From an uncultured archaeon (GTDB taxonomy: Archaea; Nanobdellota; Nanobdellia; Pacearchaeales; GW2011-AR1): a DNA stretch of 19,938 nt. Below the pieces are notes generated by a model, which made no database searches, had not been told where the DNA came from, and saw only the letters and a program-made list of their open reading frames with translations. Positions within the stretch are counted from its first letter, which is position 1, and every line of letters starts with the position of its first letter. This document shows positions 8,167-14,600 of this stretch, in pieces. The position numbers and the translations under genes are program-made. Location: assembly GCA_903873955.1 (NCBI GenBank), contig CAIQQL010000065.1, forward strand, positions 1-19,938, given 5' to 3'.

Positions 8167-9045
8167 ATGGAGACCAAAGACCTTCTTGCACGTGTTCGAA
8201 CCTTGGAAATCAAGACCCATCTTTTAGTCGAGGGTCTTTTGCAAGGTGCATATACCTCTGTCTTTAAAGGAAGAGGGATGGAGTTTTCCGAAGTCCGTGA
8301 ATACTCCTATGGAGATGATATCCGTTCCATCGACTGGAATGTCAGTGCACGTATGGATCATCCTTATGTCAAGGAGTTTGTGGAAGAGCGAGACTTGGAT
8401 GTTTATTTGGTCCTAGATGCTTCCGCCAGCAATCTTTTCGGGAGTCAAAAGTCTAAACTTGACTCTGCCTTGGAACTTGCCTGTGCAATTCTTTTCTCTG
8501 CAATCCGCAACCATGACAGTGTCGGCCTTGCTCTGTTCACTAATAGAATCGAGCGATTTTTTGCCCCAAGAAAAGGCAGAAAACATGCCATGAGACTTGT
8601 ACGGGAAATGGTTGGTTATGTGCCTAAAGAGAAGAGCACTGACCTTGGCGCCTCTTTGCGTTATCTTTCCAAAATCGCGCGGAAGAGGAGCGTCATCTTT
8701 ATCCTTTCCGACTTTTTCAGTCCCGATTTTCTTGATTCTATGCGAAAGCTGCGCTCCAAGCATGATGTCATCTGTGTGAACTTCAGTGACCTTCGAGAAC
8801 ATGAGCTACCTGATGTAGGATATATCCGACTGGAAGACAGCGAGACAGGAGAGAAGATGCTTGTCAATACTTCCGATTCGCATTTCCGTGCGCAATTCAC
8901 TCTTCTTCTGCGAAAAAGACAAGAGATTCTTCGTAAGCAGCTTGCCAGAATTCGTGTCGATATGATTACCTTGCGCTCGGATGAGTCTTATGAAACTCCT
9001 CTTAGGTCCTTTTTTCGTATGCGTGAGCGGAGGATGGTGCGATGA
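8167..9045 (+). CDS. DUF58 domain protein (VWA-like MoxR partner)
   Basis: Cytoplasmic protein of the DUF58 family, a divergent von Willebrand A fold nearly always encoded beside MoxR ATPases. The signature GRGMEFSEVREYSYGDDIRSIDWN lies at residues 35-58 (quoted in part: GRGMEF..EVREY..GDD). It is followed by the ARMDHPYVKEFVEER block. A MIDAS-like metal site DASAS (D84, S86, S88) is intact. No membrane segment is visible. The 292 residues are typical of the short archaeal and bacterial forms. ATG 8167 directly follows the MoxR stop without a Shine-Dalgarno sequence, and the 3' end overlaps the next ATG by 4 nt. It probably acts as adaptor or substrate-recognition partner of the MoxR ATPase; this rests on family knowledge. 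Confidence 0.93.
   Translation: METKDLLARVRTLEIKTHLLVEGLLQGAYTSVFKGRGMEFSEVREYSYGDDIRSIDWNVSARMDHPYVKEFVEERDLDVYLVLDASASNLFGSQKSKLDSALELACAILFSAIRNHDSVGLALFTNRIERFFAPRKGRKHAMRLVREMVGYVPKEKSTDLGASLRYLSKIARKRSVIFILSDFFSPDFLDSMRKLRSKHDVICVNFSDLREHELPDVGYIRLEDSETGEKMLVNTSDSHFRAQFTLLLRKRQEILRKQLARIRVDMITLRSDESYETPLRSFFRMRERRMVR
9029..9033 (+). promoter_or_regulatory. Shine-Dalgarno site for the VWA gene
   Basis: GGAGG inside the DUF58 coding region, 8 nt before the ATG at 9042. Together with the ATGA stop/start overlap it supports coupled translation of the DUF58 and VWA genes. Confidence 0.6.
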
Positions 9046-9995
9046 GCTTCCTTACTTTTCTTAATCCTTCTTATCTTTTCCTCCTTTTTCTTGTCCCTTT
9101 AGTAATCTGGTTCTATTACTTTGCTTTCCGTAAGAAAAGGCAAGCTGCAATCCATTTCAGTCATCTTGGTCTTCTCAAAGAAGCCGGGGCTAAACCCGCA
9201 AGAATTAGGGAGCATCTGCATTTTCTTTTTCTTTTTCTTAGCATTCTTCTCCTTATCTTTGCCCTTGCAGACCCCCGGGTCCCTCTGTCTCATATCAAAG
9301 AGGGCGTCAATGTAGTTTTAGTCATTGATGTCTCAGGAAGTATGCAGGCAAATGATTATACTCCTTCACGACTCGAGGCTGCGAAAAGCGCTGCTGAAAC
9401 TTTTGTGTCTTCCCTTGAACCCAAAGACCAGGCAGGCGTCGTTATCTTTGAATCGGGTGCGACAACCGCTGCATATCTTTCACCATTCAAGGACCGCGTC
9501 ATAGACAAAATAAAGTCCATCACCCCTCATCAGGGGAGCACTGCCATAGGGGATGGTCTGAGCCTTGCAGTGGATATGGCCACAAGCATCCCTAATCAAA
9601 AAAAAGCCATCATCCTCTTGAGTGACGGGGCAAATAATGCTGGCGTCGTCTCTCCGCAAGAGGCCATAGCCTATGCAAAAGCGAACCAAGTCCCTGTCAG
9701 TACTGTCGCCTTGGGCTCGAATGGAAAAGCAGTCTTGGGATATGACTTTTTCGGAAATCCCATCTATGCAGACCTTGATGAAGCCGCCTTACAATCCATT
9801 GCCAAGGAAACAGGGGGGCAATATTACAAAAGTGTAGACAGCACCACCCTGCATCAAATCTATCAAACCCTTGGCCAGAATATCAAACGGGAGCGTGAAC
9901 CTGTAAGTATCAAAGACTGGTTCTTATATGCGGCCTTACTTCTAAGTATCCTCCATCTTTATCTCTCTTATGGAAAATATCGTATCCTTGCGTAG
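9042..9995 (+). CDS. Membrane-anchored VWA domain protein (BatA/BatB-like)
   Basis: 317-residue protein with the layout of BatA/BatB: two N-terminal transmembrane helices (about 8-29 and 59-77), a VWA domain (about 88-280) and a C-terminal helix (about 294-313). The MIDAS metal site is complete: DVSGS (D96, S98, S100), T167 in QGSTAIGDG and D195 in LLSDGANNAG. VWA domains with an intact MIDAS usually bind protein ligands through a divalent metal. The short loop between the first two helices and the long domain before the third leave the VWA side to be settled; in Bat proteins it faces outward or into the periplasm. The gene overlaps DUF58 by 4 nt and the following gene by 26 nt. It is probably a partner of the MoxR ATPase at the membrane. 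Confidence 0.93.
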   Translation: MSFLTFLNPSYLFLLFLVPLVIWFYYFAFRKKRQAAIHFSHLGLLKEAGAKPARIREHLHFLFLFLSILLLIFALADPRVPLSHIKEGVNVVLVIDVSGSMQANDYTPSRLEAAKSAAETFVSSLEPKDQAGVVIFESGATTAAYLSPFKDRVIDKIKSITPHQGSTAIGDGLSLAVDMATSIPNQKKAIILLSDGANNAGVVSPQEAIAYAKANQVPVSTVALGSNGKAVLGYDFFGNPIYADLDEAALQSIAKETGGQYYKSVDSTTLHQIYQTLGQNIKREREPVSIKDWFLYAALLLSILHLYLSYGKYRILA

Positions 9996-11523
9996 GCTGT
10001 TTGGCATCTTCTCTTTCTTATTGTTTTGTGTAGGTGTGATGACTTTAGTTTCTTTACCTCTCGTCTCTTCTTTACATCTGATTGCCAATCAGAGCGACTA
10101 TTATTTTACTGTCGGAGAGCAAGCAGTAATTCCTCTTTATGCTGAAAACTTTTCTTCTCCAGTCTCTGGCACCATCCAATATACTATCTCCCAACAGTCT
10201 TCTCAGGGAGGTTCTTCTATCTCAAACACTAACACCCAGTCCATGCCCTTTACCATCGCAAATACCTATCTTCCCATTTCCCTCGGTTCATCTTCTTCTC
10301 CTACGACTCTTTTGCTTTCCTTTCAGTTTGACTATACTGAACAGAACCAAGGGGTGCATCTCGTGATGCCCCAGCTGACTGTGCATTTTGTCTCCGACCC
10401 TCAACAGGAGCAGTCGCAGCAAAACAAACAGGAGAGCAGTGAAAAGACCGATGCCCAACAGCAACAAGACCAGCAGCAGGCACAACAGCAAGCCCAGCAA
10501 CAGCTCAATAAAGAGATGCAACAACAAAAAACACAACAGCAGCTAGGGCAGAGGCTTTTATCAAATCAGATGAATGAGAACACTGCGGGCATCAAGCAAG
10601 AAATGCAAGATCAGTTCGCTCGTGAACAAGCACAACGAGACCAGTTGGCAAAGACGTTATCTCAGCAGCCTCTTTTTCAAAAAATCAACAAGGAAATGCA
10701 AGACCAGGGGTATCAACCCAGTGGCGCAAACATTGATCCTCAGGGAAACACCAGCGGAAGCTTTCAAATTGCCTATAATAAGAGCGATGGTTCAAGCGCT
10801 ATCCTTCAGGGCAACCTGAAGAACAATACTCTTTCTTCTCTTTCAAGTGATTCCCCCCCTCTCTTACAAGACTATCTTGCCAAGCTTGCTGCCAACCAAA
10901 CGTTCCTCAAAGAAGAAAATGCCCTTCGCTCTGAGAATCTTCAACGTACCAATGCCTCAATAGAATACACTCTGAATTCTACCAAAGTTTTTCTGAACTA
11001 TACCTCCAGCCAGAACCAGAGTGCCCAGATCCTCGCTATTTTTATCAATCAAAGTCTTATCAGTCTTGCAGTAAATCGTCAACACTCTTTCTGGCCTTGG
11101 CAGTTTTTCTTCATCCTCTTCATTTTAGTGGCGGCTCTTTTGTTCTATTTTAGATGGAAGAGGAATGTCTCTTCTTCAGCGTCTCCTCTTCCTGCCTCAC
11201 CAGAACCTGCTTTTGACTATCACCAAAGCGCAGAGAAAATGCTTGCTGAAGCAAAGACGCTCTATGACCTTGGAAAAGGGAAGGAAGCCTATGGAAAAGC
11301 TGGAGCCTCTTTACGATTGTTCCTCAGCCATAAATACCAGCTCCGTAAGGAAGTCACCAATACTGAAATCATCAGACTTTTACGTAAACAGAAAATAGAA
11401 CTGAAAGAAATCGATGAATGTCTTGGTCTTTGTTCTTTAGTGCAATTTGCAAAATATAGCCCTGATGATAAAGACTTTTCCCGTATCTTGGAGCTTGCCC
11501 GCGCTATATTCAAACGAGGTTAG
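9970..11523 (+). CDS. Gln-rich membrane protein with DUF4129-like cytoplasmic tail (BatD-like position)
   Basis: 517 residues, not assignable to a named enzyme family. Parts seen: an N-terminal signal or anchor helix (about 10-35); a Ser/Thr-rich predicted outer domain (about 40-140, possibly a beta fold); a Gln-rich, probably coiled-coil stretch (about 145-225, mostly CAA/CAG codons from 10402); and a second domain (about 225-365). One transmembrane helix follows (about 374-395, WPWQFFFILFILVAALLFYF), then a helical cytoplasmic tail. The tail (SAEKMLAEAKTLYDLGKGKEAY..SLRLFLSHKY) resembles the DUF4129 tail of proteins in MoxR/DUF58 operons. The layout of one outer part, one helix and a helical tail recalls BatD. 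The ATG overlaps the VWA gene by 26 nt with no clear ribosome site; a slightly later start would still keep the anchor helix. It ends 3 nt from the convergent gene. Confidence 0.8.
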   Translation: MENIVSLRRLFGIFSFLLFCVGVMTLVSLPLVSSLHLIANQSDYYFTVGEQAVIPLYAENFSSPVSGTIQYTISQQSSQGGSSISNTNTQSMPFTIANTYLPISLGSSSSPTTLLLSFQFDYTEQNQGVHLVMPQLTVHFVSDPQQEQSQQNKQESSEKTDAQQQQDQQQAQQQAQQQLNKEMQQQKTQQQLGQRLLSNQMNENTAGIKQEMQDQFAREQAQRDQLAKTLSQQPLFQKINKEMQDQGYQPSGANIDPQGNTSGSFQIAYNKSDGSSAILQGNLKNNTLSSLSSDSPPLLQDYLAKLAANQTFLKEENALRSENLQRTNASIEYTLNSTKVFLNYTSSQNQSAQILAIFINQSLISLAVNRQHSFWPWQFFFILFILVAALLFYFRWKRNVSSSASPLPASPEPAFDYHQSAEKMLAEAKTLYDLGKGKEAYGKAGASLRLFLSHKYQLRKEVTNTEIIRLLRKQKIELKEIDECLGLCSLVQFAKYSPDDKDFSRILELARAIFKRG

Positions 11524-11526
11524 CTA

Positions 11527-11954
11527 TCAATTTTCTTTCAATATCCTCTTTTCAAGAGGGGTATGCTTCTCATATATCTTTGGAAGTTGTAGTGTCTGAT
11601 TTACCTCGGGCCCAGGATGGATCCTCGCATTTCCGTCATAAACCAAGCACATTGCCTCGATTGAGCATAAACCTATGAGTGCCACCAGCTCTCTTTTTAC
11701 TCTTTGGGGCTGCTCTGTCACACTCTGAGGCAGGCGTTCTGATTTTTCAAGTCCGGTGAAATCCCTAAATGCATCCACAGTCCAACCAAACGGAATCCCT
11801 GCAATCAGCCCTATCCCTGCAGAAAACAATGTACTGACTGCAATCTCCTTTAAGTCACGTGAACCGCAAGCATAATAAAATGGCGGAGAGATAAGAATGT
11901 TGTATGCTGCGCAGTACGTCGCATCATGGATGTCTTTAAGCCTTTCACTTTTTT
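11527..11954 (-). pseudogene. AlaE-like exporter, C-terminal half (downstream of a frameshift)
   Basis: Second half of a gene split at an A7 run (T7 on + at 11949-11955). From there this frame reads SERLKDIHDATYCAAYNILI and continues for about 140 residues to TGA at 11527-11529. It supplies transmembrane segments 3 (AAYNILISPPFYYACG) and 4 (STLFSAGIGLIAGIPFGW) of an AlaE-type L-alanine exporter. AlaE landmarks are AY..(I/Q)SP..Y and G...G...D..R. The frame runs upstream to an ATG at 12018, but those ~23 residues overlap the first half and look non-coding. About 65 residues after the AlaE core, ending LEKRILKEN, have no counterpart in Escherichia coli AlaE (149 residues). This half has no start signal of its own, so it is expressed only if the frame is restored by a sequence correction or by slippage. 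Confidence 0.65.
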
Positions 11955-12205
11955 TCCACTCCGAAGAACTTCCTGGAAAGGTCCATACCTTTGGTATAGA
12001 GTGAACCTGCCCCTGCAAAGATTATCGCGCCTCCTAACATCCTTGCATGATATGAGGTCGTATTATTCATCCCGGCTATCAGTGTCTCTACTGCCCCATA
12101 GACTGGGGTCCCCACTATCAGTAATGCTGTCGAATCCACAAGGTGCTTTTTTATTTTATACCCTAACGTTGTTTTTTTCATAATTTTCTCCAGAATTCTC
12201 TTCAC
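11945..12205 (-). CDS. AlaE-like L-alanine exporter, N-terminal half (ends at a frameshift)
   Basis: First half of a small inner-membrane exporter resembling AlaE, which expels L-alanine. It carries transmembrane segments 1 (DSTALLIVGTPVYGAVETLIAGM) and 2 (ARMLGGAIIFAGAGSLYTKG). Their order and spacing match AlaE: D-T/S at the head, E..(L/I).(S/A)GM, S...R. The frame stops just after GVEKK, inside GTG GAA AAA AAG TGA, whereas removing one A continues into the second half. The longest frame starts at GTG 12205, overlapping the epimerase stop. ATG 12181 is a better start: GGAG at 12188-12191 sits 6 nt before it. The repaired protein would be about 217-225 residues. It follows the epimerase in the same operon. 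The family call is from pattern recognition and moderately sure. Confidence 0.65.
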   Translation of the reverse strand: MKRILEKIMKKTTLGYKIKKHLVDSTALLIVGTPVYGAVETLIAGMNNTTSYHARMLGGAIIFAGAGSLYTKGMDLSRKFFGVEKK

Positions 12206-13158
12206 TTTTTATAGAACTCACGATACCAATCAACAAAGTTTTTGACCCCTGCTTTGACGCTTATCTTAGGGTTATACCCTAGCAGATTTCTTGCCTTGGT
12301 AATGTCTGCATATGTTGAGGGAACATCCCCTGGCTGCATCGGCATAAGTTTTCTTTCAATTTGCAACCCTGTCGCTTCTTCGATGGCCCCAATAAAGTCC
12401 AGCAGAGCGATAGGTTCTCCTCGCCCCAGGTTAAATATTTCTGCCTTTCTTCCTTTGGGTTCAAACTCAAGAGCGGCGGTGACTCCGCTAACAATGTCTG
12501 CGACATACGTGAAGTCTCTTCGCATATCCCCCTGATTATATACCTCTATAGGCTTTCTTTCGAATGCGCTCTTGGTAAACTTAAACGGAGCCATGTCTGG
12601 TCTTCCATAGGGACCATACACTGTAAAAAATCTTAGACCGATGGTCTGCAGGCCGAATAAATGGCTATATGTTGCAGCGTAGAGCTCATTTGATTTTTTA
12701 GTTGCAGCGTACAGCGATATTGGGCTATCCACTCTCTGCTCTTCGTTAAATGGCGAACTCGGGCTTTCGCCATATACTGATGATGAAGATGCATACACTA
12801 GCCTTTGAATACTGTTTGCCCTCGCAAATTCAAGCATAGATAGCATACCATCTATATTTGATTTGTTATATGCCCAGGGATTCTCAATTGAATAACGTAC
12901 TCCTGCCTGGGCAGCAAGATGACAAATCAGATCTATCTTACCTTCAACAGAAAATCCCTGTTCGGCAATATCTCTTTTCTGGAAGAAAAATCTCGGATGT
13001 TTTTTTAGGAGTTCAAGACGGGCTTCTTTCAAGGCAGGGTCATAGTATGTGTTGAGGTTATCCACCCCTACCACTACGTTCCCTCCCTCTAGCAGGGCCC
13101 TCGTAGTATGAAACCCTATGAATCCTGCAGCTCCTGTAACCAATATCCTTTTAGCCAT
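12202..13158 (-). CDS. NAD-dependent epimerase, probably UDP-glucuronate 4-epimerase
   Basis: Extended short-chain dehydrogenase of 318 residues that likely interconverts UDP-glucuronate and UDP-galacturonate for surface glycans. The Rossmann motif is GAAGFIG (9-15). VDNLNTYYDPALKEARL (32-48) is characteristic of the UDP-glucuronate epimerase group (CapI-like) rather than GalE. The catalytic set is S125/S126 in YASSSSVYG, Y150 and K154 (YAATK). The substrate loop RFFTVYGPYGRPDMA is well conserved. It is slightly shorter than bacterial homologues of about 335. No other glycan gene lies nearby, so the pathway cannot be seen here. It has its own TATA-like element 28 nt upstream and is followed directly by the AlaE-like gene. 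A different UDP-sugar epimerase specificity is the main alternative. Confidence 0.9.
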   Translation of the reverse strand: MAKRILVTGAAGFIGFHTTRALLEGGNVVVGVDNLNTYYDPALKEARLELLKKHPRFFFQKRDIAEQGFSVEGKIDLICHLAAQAGVRYSIENPWAYNKSNIDGMLSMLEFARANSIQRLVYASSSSVYGESPSSPFNEEQRVDSPISLYAATKKSNELYAATYSHLFGLQTIGLRFFTVYGPYGRPDMAPFKFTKSAFERKPIEVYNQGDMRRDFTYVADIVSGVTAALEFEPKGRKAEIFNLGRGEPIALLDFIGAIEEATGLQIERKLMPMQPGDVPSTYADITKARNLLGYNPKISVKAGVKNFVDWYREFYKK

Positions 13159-13180
13159 GGTTAAACTTGTTCTTTTACCT

Positions 13181-13190
13181 ATTATAAATA
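13181..13190 (-). promoter_or_regulatory. TATA box for the epimerase gene
   Basis: TATTTATAAT on the - strand, centred about 28 nt before the ATG at 13158. It lies in a 104-nt AT-rich divergent intergenic region that also holds the promoter of the + strand DUF4190-like gene. Confidence 0.55.
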
Positions 13191-13232
13191 TATTATTGTC
13201 TTCAATTCGATTCTATTCGCTGTTTTAGAAAA

Positions 13233-13240
13233 CTTTAAAT
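13233..13240 (+). promoter_or_regulatory. TATA box for the DUF4190-like gene
   Basis: CTTTAAAT centred about 26 nt before ATG 13263, predicting a leaderless mRNA. The same CTTTAAAT core recurs at 13864. Confidence 0.6.
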
Positions 13241-13262
13241 TCCTCATTTATTATTAACCGTC

Positions 13263-13805
13263 ATGCCTACAAAAAAGTCCGCCTCTATTGGGTCTGAGGG
13301 TTATGAACCTTTTGCGATTGCAAGTATCATCTTAGGTGTTCTTTCTTTATTCACTCTCCTTTTTGGACTGGCTTTAGGCATTCTTGCGATTATTTTCGGC
13401 ATTATTGCATTGAACAATATCCATCGCAGTCATGCAGTCTTTGGAAAGGGTATCGCCATTGCAGGAATTGTTCTCGGCTCTTTAGGAATCATTATAGGCA
13501 TAACTCTTTCCGTAGTCGTTTTTTACGCCCTCTTTTTTTTCATTGAAGCCTTTAAGTCCTCCCCAGTCGATTATATAATTCCTGACTCGTCTATGCTTAA
13601 TTCTAGCACTAGCTCTAACGAGTGGACCATTCCTGCTGATCAAGAGGCAATACTTACCAATGCCCTAGATGGATACTATCAATCGTATGGGACCTATCCT
13701 TCTTCTCTTTTAAAGTTCAAGGAAAATTTGACCAGTGATGTTTTTCTTCATGTTAACTATTCTCTTGAAGATGACGGCCATTCCTATAGCCTAGTCTATT
13801 ATTAA
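13263..13805 (+). CDS. DUF4190-like membrane protein with a pseudopilin-like C-terminal tail
   Basis: 180-residue membrane protein of unknown function. Residues 15-55 and 65-97 form two hydrophobic hairpin-like segments rich in Gly/Ile/Leu (ASIILGVLSLFTLLFGLALG; GIAIAGIVLGSLGIIIGITL). The first starts with the A-S-I-I-L-G-V-L pattern and is followed by FGIIALN.I, as in DUF4190. After a Ser/Asn linker (about 108-120) the last ~60 residues read ADQEAILTNALDGYYQSYGTYPSSL, then a short beta-like end (DDGHSYSLVYY). The YY..YG.YP.SL pattern resembles the globular part of type II secretion pseudopilins. No prepilin cleavage site is seen. The leaderless start is supported by TATA spacing. It is transcribed alone; the next gene has its own promoter. 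The pseudopilin likeness is tentative. Confidence 0.8.
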   Translation: MPTKKSASIGSEGYEPFAIASIILGVLSLFTLLFGLALGILAIIFGIIALNNIHRSHAVFGKGIAIAGIVLGSLGIIIGITLSVVVFYALFFFIEAFKSSPVDYIIPDSSMLNSSTSSNEWTIPADQEAILTNALDGYYQSYGTYPSSLLKFKENLTSDVFLHVNYSLEDDGHSYSLVYY

Positions 13806-13863
13806 CTTTTTTCTTGGACTTGTTAGCTGTACTCATTTATCCTCATTTTTCCTTCGAGACAAT

Positions 13864-13872
13864 CTTTAAATA
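13864..13872 (+). promoter_or_regulatory. TATA box upstream of a leadered gene
   Basis: CTTTAAATA centred 57 nt before the start at 13925. Transcription should start near 13893, giving a 5' leader of about 30 nt, unlike the leaderless neighbours. Confidence 0.55.
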
Positions 13873-13911
13873 GAAGTTTATCCTTTTCTAGTTACGAGTT
13901 TATGGATGAAA

Positions 13912-13917
13912 GGAGGT
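13912..13917 (+). promoter_or_regulatory. Strong Shine-Dalgarno site
   Basis: GGAGGT, 7 nt before ATG 13925, fits the leader predicted from the upstream TATA box and fixes this start. A 9-codon open frame (ATG 13902 to TAG 13931) runs through the site and overlaps the gene start. Confidence 0.75.
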
Positions 13918-13924
13918 TAGTTAT

Positions 13925-14410
13925 ATGTTAGGGTTATTTTTACAAACTGCAGATTACGCTTTAAAAGGCGCATCTTCTGATGCTCTTCTTGGAGGGTTGT
14001 TCGCTCTCTTAGCCGCAATGTTCCTGGTCTTTTTGATCTTGGGAATCGCTTTCTATATCTATTCATCTTTAGCTTTCATGGCTATCGGTAGAAAAGCAAG
14101 AGATTCCTTACCTGGGCTTGCATGGATTCCAGGAATAGGTCCGGTGATTATTGCATTTAGAGCGTCTAAAATGCATTGGTGGCCTTGGTTGCTTCTTCTC
14201 TCAATCCTTTTGAGCTTCATACCTATCTTAGGAATAGTCATTTACTTTTTAGGAATGATTGCCTTTATGGTATTTGTCTTCATCTGGAATTGGAAACTGT
14301 TTGAAGCAGTAGGCAGACCTGGATGGTGGGCATTGATGCCTATTGTTCCTATACTTGGGACAATCGCTTATCTCATTGTCATAGGTATTGCTGCCTGGGG
14401 CAAGAAATAA
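13925..14410 (+). CDS. Small multi-pass membrane protein (DUF5684-like)
   Basis: 161 residues, mostly hydrophobic, function unknown. About four transmembrane segments are visible: 22-52 (GGLFALLAAMFLVFLILGIA...), 79-105 (WWPWLLLLSILLSFIPILGI), 105-125 (YFLGMIAFMVFVFIWNW) and 136-158 (LMPIVPILGTIAYLIVIG). Repeated motifs of the type G-(L/R)-x-W-(I/A)-P (LAWIPGIGP; GRPGWWALMPIVPILG) recall small membrane proteins such as DUF5684, in which a (G)KPGW..L(I)P motif recurs. The start is firmly set by the ribosome site at 13912-13917. The gene has its own promoter and is followed by a T-rich terminator, so it is probably monocistronic. Nothing in the context points to a pathway. Confidence 0.8.
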   Translation: MLGLFLQTADYALKGASSDALLGGLFALLAAMFLVFLILGIAFYIYSSLAFMAIGRKARDSLPGLAWIPGIGPVIIAFRASKMHWWPWLLLLSILLSFIPILGIVIYFLGMIAFMVFVFIWNWKLFEAVGRPGWWALMPIVPILGTIAYLIVIGIAAWGKK

Positions 14411-14418
14411 GGACCAAC

Positions 14419-14444
14419 TTTTATTTTTTATTTTTTATTTTTTC
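14419..14444 (+). terminator. T-rich terminator
   Basis: Three T-runs separated by single A residues, starting 9 nt after the stop at 14410, typical of archaeal transcription termination. No stem precedes it. Confidence 0.6.
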
Positions 14445-14452
14445 ATCGCCCG

Positions 14453-14472
14453 CTCCCGTTCAGGGACGGGAG
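14453..14472. other. Perfect 7-bp GC-rich hairpin in an intergenic gap
   Basis: CTCCCGT (14453-14459) pairs exactly with ACGGGAG (14466-14472) around a 6-nt loop, followed by TTTT. It stands in the 190-nt gene-free gap 14411-14600 after the T-rich terminator. It could be a second terminator, an RNA 3' end or part of a small structured RNA. A weaker stem GTCC/GGAC follows at 14497-14509. No open frame of note lies in the gap. Confidence 0.45.
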
Positions 14473-14569
14473 TTTTCTCTGAGGGATTTTATCTCGGTCC
14501 AACAAGGACGTTTCCTTTTTTTGTCCCTTTGCATACTCTCTTTTCCTCTCGTCTTTTTCATAATACAAA

Positions 14570-14580
14570 GATTTAAATTA
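14570..14580 (+). promoter_or_regulatory. TATA box for tyrS
   Basis: GATTTAAATTA centred about 26 nt before ATG 14601, predicting a leaderless transcript. No Shine-Dalgarno sequence is present in the T-rich spacer. Confidence 0.6.
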
Positions 14581-14600
14581 AACTTTCTATTCGGTTTTTT

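Noticed and set aside
10288..10536. Leu-rich open frame on the - strand
   Set aside because: Antisense shadow of the Gln-rich segment: CAG/CAA on one strand reads as CTG/TTG Leu codons on the other.
11955..12018. ATG 12018 as start of a separate 163-residue protein
   Set aside because: The first ~23 residues overlap the AlaE-like first half and do not look like protein; the second half makes sense only as a continuation past the A7 run.
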